Shown here piece by piece: positions 6,871-9,977 of a DNA stretch of 9,977 nt. The DNA lies in the NCBI GenBank assembly GCA_030837445.1, contig JAUPKM010000556.1:1-9977 (forward strand), given 5' to 3'. A model generated the notes under the pieces. It did no database searches, was not told the DNA's origin, and saw only the letters and a list, made by a program, of their open reading frames with translations. Each line of letters starts with the position of its first letter. Within the stretch, counting starts at the first letter, position 1. The DNA comes from Actinomycetota bacterium (GTDB taxonomy: Bacteria; Actinomycetota; Actinomycetes; S36-B12; UBA10799). The position numbers were made by a program, and so were the translations under genes.

Positions 6871-8022
6871 GTGAGAGTCCTGTCGCGACGTGCGCCGGCA
6901 GCCGCAGCGATCTTACTGACGAGCACCGGCGTGATCGCGAGCTGCGGCGCCGAGTCGAGTTCTGGAACGAATGCGGGTGGCACCGGCAGTAGCGCTTCGA
7001 CCGCCGGTGAGGCGCCCCTGGTGCTCGTCACCTTCTCGGGCGAGTCCGACAAGGGGGGCGACCACCCAATCAACTCCGTGTCCGGCGTCACGCCCGGCGG
7101 GCAGCTGATCACCGACCTCGCGACCGGTGGCCCAGAACTCGAGGAGGCGCGAGGGATGTCCCTCGACAGCGCGGGCAGACTGTACGTGGCGAACGCCAAG
7201 AAGGACCGTTCGCAGATTGTCCGCTACCTGCCTGCGCAATCACCAGGTCGATATCAGGGCGGAACCATCTTCGCGGACCCGGGCACCACGGCCGGCATAA
7301 GTCATCCCTACGCGACTGCCTTCGCCCGCAACGGAGACCTGCTGATCGCCAGCCAGGACACCTTCCTAGTCACCCGAGTCACCCCGGCCGGCATCGCCGC
7401 CGCCACGGCCCCGGCCCTGAGTTCGTCGGACTACACCGGCTACAACTTCTTCCCCGGCACGTGGGCACCGGCCGCCGAACGGTCCAAGGTGGCGAACTCA
7501 CCGCCCAAGGTGCCAACCGAAGCGGGCGGTTTGAAAGCCCCACGATCGGTTGCCGTGCTCGACAACCGGATGTTCGTCGCGGACAGTGGCGACGCCGCGG
7601 TCAAGACCTACGACCTCACCAGCGGCGAGTTCCTGGGTGCAGCTCTGGCCAATGCCGATGGTCGCCCCACCGGCTTGGTGCTGGGTCGACGTGCCGGCAT
7701 CCCCACCTCGACAGCGCTCTACGTCGGACTGCAGGATTCGAACCAGATTGTCGCCGTCGACGTGGCCCAGTGCAGCGCGAACTGTCCCAGCACAGTGTTC
7801 GCCAAGGACGGTACCGGCGGAGTCGCGCTTAAGGCGCCAGCCGGACTCGCTGTTGTCCAGGACAAGGGCGGGACAGCGCTGCTGGCGGCCAGCCGCAAGG
7901 GCTTCGCAGTCAATCGCTACTCCCTTGACTCCGATGGCGCGTCCTCCGCCAGTGTGCTCATCAAGGATCTTCCGGACACACCCGAACAACTGCTAGCCGT
8001 CAACCAGGGAGCGCGACCATGA
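6871..8022 (+). CDS. NHL-like beta-propeller lipoprotein
   Basis: This 383-residue exported protein starts with a twin-Arg-containing basic segment, a short hydrophobic core and the lipobox VIASC, so Cys25 should be lipidated. A Ser/Gly/Thr-rich linker (about 26-47) leads to a repeat domain. Blade-like units recur, each a small-residue or Pro turn followed by beta-strands of the form LYVAN or MFVADSGD and then a VxxYxL-like strand. They lie near residues 95-120, 145-170, 222-249, 265-298 and 321-352, as in NHL/SMP-30-type propellers. Cys301 and Cys305 (CSANC) sit in a loop and could form a disulfide outside the cell. No catalytic residues can be assigned; binding of a ligand or protein is the usual role of such folds. 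TTG 6862 is the alternative start. Its stop overlaps the acyltransferase start (ATGA), so the two are co-translated. Confidence 0.8.
   Translation: MRVLSRRAPAAAAILLTSTGVIASCGAESSSGTNAGGTGSSASTAGEAPLVLVTFSGESDKGGDHPINSVSGVTPGGQLITDLATGGPELEEARGMSLDSAGRLYVANAKKDRSQIVRYLPAQSPGRYQGGTIFADPGTTAGISHPYATAFARNGDLLIASQDTFLVTRVTPAGIAAATAPALSSSDYTGYNFFPGTWAPAAERSKVANSPPKVPTEAGGLKAPRSVAVLDNRMFVADSGDAAVKTYDLTSGEFLGAALANADGRPTGLVLGRRAGIPTSTALYVGLQDSNQIVAVDVAQCSANCPSTVFAKDGTGGVALKAPAGLAVVQDKGGTALLAASRKGFAVNRYSLDSDGASSASVLIKDLPDTPEQLLAVNQGARP
8006..8011 (+). promoter_or_regulatory. Ribosome-binding site for the acyltransferase gene
   Basis: AGGGAG lies 7 nt before ATG 8019, inside the last codons of the propeller lipoprotein gene. 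With the ATGA stop/start overlap it supports coupled translation. Confidence 0.65.
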
Positions 8023-9599
8023 CCTCTAACCCCTCCGCGGCAACCGGGACTCACGACCCGACCGTGCTGGTCGATATCCCGATGTCGTCCCAGGATGCGC
8101 TCTGGCTCACGATGGACCGGCCGAACAACTTGATGGTGATCGACTCCCTGATGTGGTTTGACGCCGTGGTGTCCATGCCCAAACTTCGGGCGGTCCTGCG
8201 GCAACGGATGATTCGTCGATTCCCGACCTTCTCCTGCGTTCCCACCCAGGTCGACAACGGTTGGGTGTGGCGGCCACTGCCTGAGTTCGACGTAGATCTG
8301 TGTCTGCACTCGGTCCGACTCCCGGCCAGCGCCGGGCCCGCGGAACTTCGGGGGCTCGTCTCCGAGCAGCGCAGCATTCCGCTGCCCCGGGACAAGCCGC
8401 TGTGGTCCTGTCTACTGGTCACCAACCTGACTCTCGATGACGGCAGCAAGGGCTCAGCGGTCATCATCCGAGCCCACCACAGTCTGGCCGACGGCGTCCG
8501 GCTCACGCAGGTGATGTTGGGGATGTGCGACATGGACGCGGATGCGGCCCCGGTCGGCGTCGGCAAGGCCCTCCGGCGCAGTTCCGGTCCAGCCGCGGTG
8601 GCCCTGTCGGTCGCCCGCAACATTGCATCGGACTCGTTGGACACGGCTCGATCGGCCGGCGAACAGGCCATGCAGGGCGCTCTCCGACTTGGCGGCAATG
8701 CCCCCGGCGAGCTGTTCCGGCTCGCCGGCTCCGTGGGGTCGATGGTCCGCAATCCTGGTCGAGTCTCAGGTGTGTTGGCGACGCTGGGCTCGACGGATAA
8801 CCGCGCCGTGAACGATGCGGCCGCAGTCACCAAACTCGCCCTTTCAGCTCCCAGTGTGCGCACCGTCTGGAGCGGCACTCCGAGCGAGACGAAGTCGGCG
8901 GGGTGGGGTCCGACCCTGTCACTGCCGCAGGTCAAAGCAATCGGCAAGGCCACCGGCACCACCGTGAATGACGTCCTGCTGGGCGCCGTCGCCGGTGCTC
9001 TTACCCGCTACCTGCGCTCGCACGGCGACGACAGCGTCGACGAGTTGCTGTGGATGGTGCCGGTCAGTGTCCGGCCGCTGGATGTGGACAGCTTCAGCGA
9101 CGACGAGGCAGCCGCGGAGCCGGGGCACAACAACCTCGGCAACTACTTCGCACTGGTGGCGCTTCGGATGCCGATCGGAATTGACGACGTCGCGGCCCGC
9201 CTCGCCGTCCTGCACACGGAAATGGCCCGGATCAAGGCCAGCGACGAAGCCCTGCTGACCTTCACCGTGCAGCGGGGCATCTCCAAAGCACCTCCGCCTG
9301 CAGCAGCCGCGCTGACAAACTTCTTCGCCAACAAGGGGGTCGGAGTTCTCACCAATGTGCCCGGTCCGCGACACCCGATGTCCCTGGCAGGTGCCACCGT
9401 GGCGGGCGTCCTGGCGTGGGCGCCCTGCTCTGGGGATCAGGTCATGACGATCTGCATCTTCAGCTACAACGGTCGGGTGTCTGTCGGATTTGGCGCCGAC
9501 GCCACCCTGATCCCCGATGTCGATGTCCTGGCCGACTTACTGGCTCTGGAGTTCGAGCACATGTGCACCACAATTCTGGGTGATCCGAAGGAGGTGTGA
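8019..9599 (+). CDS. WS/DGAT-family O-acyltransferase
   Basis: This 526-residue protein is of the wax ester synthase/diacylglycerol acyltransferase type, which moves an acyl group from acyl-CoA to a hydroxyl on a fatty alcohol, diacylglycerol or other acceptor. The N-terminal half carries the catalytic HHxxxDG motif as HHSLADG (His153, His154, Asp158, Gly159). The C-terminal half has family landmarks: TVNDVLLGAVAGALTRYL (315-332), PVSVRP (348-353), NNLGNYFALVALR (371-383) and NVPGP (446-450). The length is in the usual range. The PLWE motif found in many members reads PLWS (127-130), and the linker at about 175-300 is Ala/Ser/Arg-rich and weakly conserved-looking, so substrate preference may differ from classic wax/TAG enzymes. 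There is no signal peptide; relatives are cytoplasmic or membrane-associated. The start overlaps the upstream stop, and a membrane-protein gene follows after 3 nt. Confidence 0.92.
   Translation: MTSNPSAATGTHDPTVLVDIPMSSQDALWLTMDRPNNLMVIDSLMWFDAVVSMPKLRAVLRQRMIRRFPTFSCVPTQVDNGWVWRPLPEFDVDLCLHSVRLPASAGPAELRGLVSEQRSIPLPRDKPLWSCLLVTNLTLDDGSKGSAVIIRAHHSLADGVRLTQVMLGMCDMDADAAPVGVGKALRRSSGPAAVALSVARNIASDSLDTARSAGEQAMQGALRLGGNAPGELFRLAGSVGSMVRNPGRVSGVLATLGSTDNRAVNDAAAVTKLALSAPSVRTVWSGTPSETKSAGWGPTLSLPQVKAIGKATGTTVNDVLLGAVAGALTRYLRSHGDDSVDELLWMVPVSVRPLDVDSFSDDEAAAEPGHNNLGNYFALVALRMPIGIDDVAARLAVLHTEMARIKASDEALLTFTVQRGISKAPPPAAAALTNFFANKGVGVLTNVPGPRHPMSLAGATVAGVLAWAPCSGDQVMTICIFSYNGRVSVGFGADATLIPDVDVLADLLALEFEHMCTTILGDPKEV
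9588..9595 (+). promoter_or_regulatory. Strong Shine-Dalgarno deciding GTG 9603
   Basis: AAGGAGGT is a near-perfect anti-Shine-Dalgarno match. It lies within the last acyltransferase codons, 7 nt before GTG 9603, and is the best ribosome-binding site in the window. It shows that a new protein starts just after the acyltransferase stop. Confidence 0.8.
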
Positions 9600-9602
9600 G
9601 CG

Positions 9603-9977
9603 GTGGCGGCCGACGGGGACGGCTTCACCGGGATCGACGTCCGGGACCAACTCAGGTCGTCCACAAAGGATGCCTTCGGGGAGTCGTCGATCGGGGCCAT
9701 CTTCGTTGTTCTTGCGATCGCCGGTATCCAACTGCAGTTGCCCGACACCGTGACCGTCGGGCCGTTCTGGTTGATCCCGGCGATCGAGGTGCTTGGCGCC
9801 CCCGGACTGCTGATGGTCCTCAAAGCCGCCGGCACTCCGGGCCGAGCCCTGCGAACCGGACTCTACGCGTACTTGATCTTTCTGGTGGCCGCCAGCGTGC
9901 TGAACGCAATGCTGCTACTTCGTTCCCTGCTCGACGACACTGAGGAGTCCGGCAAGATTCTGCTGTTCGCAGGGTTC
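9603..9977 (+). CDS. Integral membrane protein, partial (runs off the window end)
   Basis: The frame is open from GTG 9603 to the last base (125 codons), so the C-terminus is missing. A hydrophilic N-terminus (VAADGDGFTGIDVRDQLRSS) of about 30 residues precedes membrane segments: about 31-46 (IGAIFVVLAIAGIQLQL), about 54-75 (PFWLIPAIEVLGAPGLLMVL) and about 87-108 (TGLYAYLIFLVAASVLNAML). A fourth begins at the edge (KILLFAGF). The WLIPAIEV stretch recalls small multi-pass membrane proteins of Actinobacteria that I know only as uncharacterised. The start is fixed by AAGGAGGT 7 nt upstream. The gene is in the same frame as the acyltransferase, separated only by TGA and one GCG codon, and should be co-translated with it. 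The function is unknown; membrane recruitment or lipid handling for the acyltransferase is inferred from position only. Confidence 0.8.
   Translation, partial: MAADGDGFTGIDVRDQLRSSTKDAFGESSIGAIFVVLAIAGIQLQLPDTVTVGPFWLIPAIEVLGAPGLLMVLKAAGTPGRALRTGLYAYLIFLVAASVLNAMLLLRSLLDDTEESGKILLFAGF

Noticed and set aside
8051..8962. A 303-codon minus-strand open frame inside the acyltransferase gene
   Set aside because: Low-complexity Ser/Arg/Thr/Ala product, antisense to the HHxxxDG-containing domain.
9596..9943. A 115-codon plus-strand frame starting at GTG 9596
   Set aside because: Its product is Arg-rich with no membrane segments. The frame from GTG 9603 gives clean transmembrane helices and has the correctly spaced Shine-Dalgarno.

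Overview
The window is G+C-rich DNA with densely packed genes, GTG and TTG start candidates, and protein families typical of Actinomycetota: a DUF3151 protein, a WS/DGAT-type acyltransferase, small Ala/Ser-rich lipoproteins and candidate leaderless promoters. I cannot place it below phylum level. There is no rRNA, tRNA, CRISPR array, insertion sequence, phage gene or clear island boundary, so it reads as ordinary chromosome.

Layout. (1) Positions 18-2792, minus strand: pyruvate, phosphate dikinase (ppdK), full length with its catalytic motifs intact. (2) Positions 2793-2989: the control region between divergent ppdK and the next gene, holding a candidate ppdK -10 element and an imperfect palindrome. 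(3) Positions 2990-5737, plus strand: a probable two-gene unit of a FUSC-type membrane protein and a TVGFGD potassium-channel protein. A perfect 8-bp G:C stem-loop in the gap between them includes the only Shine-Dalgarno-like run of the channel gene. (4) Positions 5811-6299: a small Ala/Ser-rich lipoprotein. It converges on a DUF3151 gene (6309-6707, minus) with only 9 bp between stop codons, and a strong hairpin spans both 3' ends. (5) From 6871 to the window edge, plus strand: a tightly coupled three-gene run of a beta-propeller lipoprotein, a WS/DGAT-family O-acyltransferase (ATGA overlap) and a multi-pass membrane protein cut by the window end. This last gene starts at GTG 9603, has an excellent Shine-Dalgarno sequence, and is in frame with the acyltransferase two codons past its stop.

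How the genes may work together. ppdK serves central carbon metabolism (PEP/pyruvate interconversion) and appears independent. The FUSC protein and the channel are both membrane proteins and are probably co-expressed. The run after 6871 is the best candidate for a little-described functional module: a secreted lipid-anchored propeller, a neutral-lipid or ester-forming acyltransferase and a membrane protein made from one mRNA, which would suit making, sensing or placing an envelope or storage lipid. That joint role is inferred from gene arrangement only.
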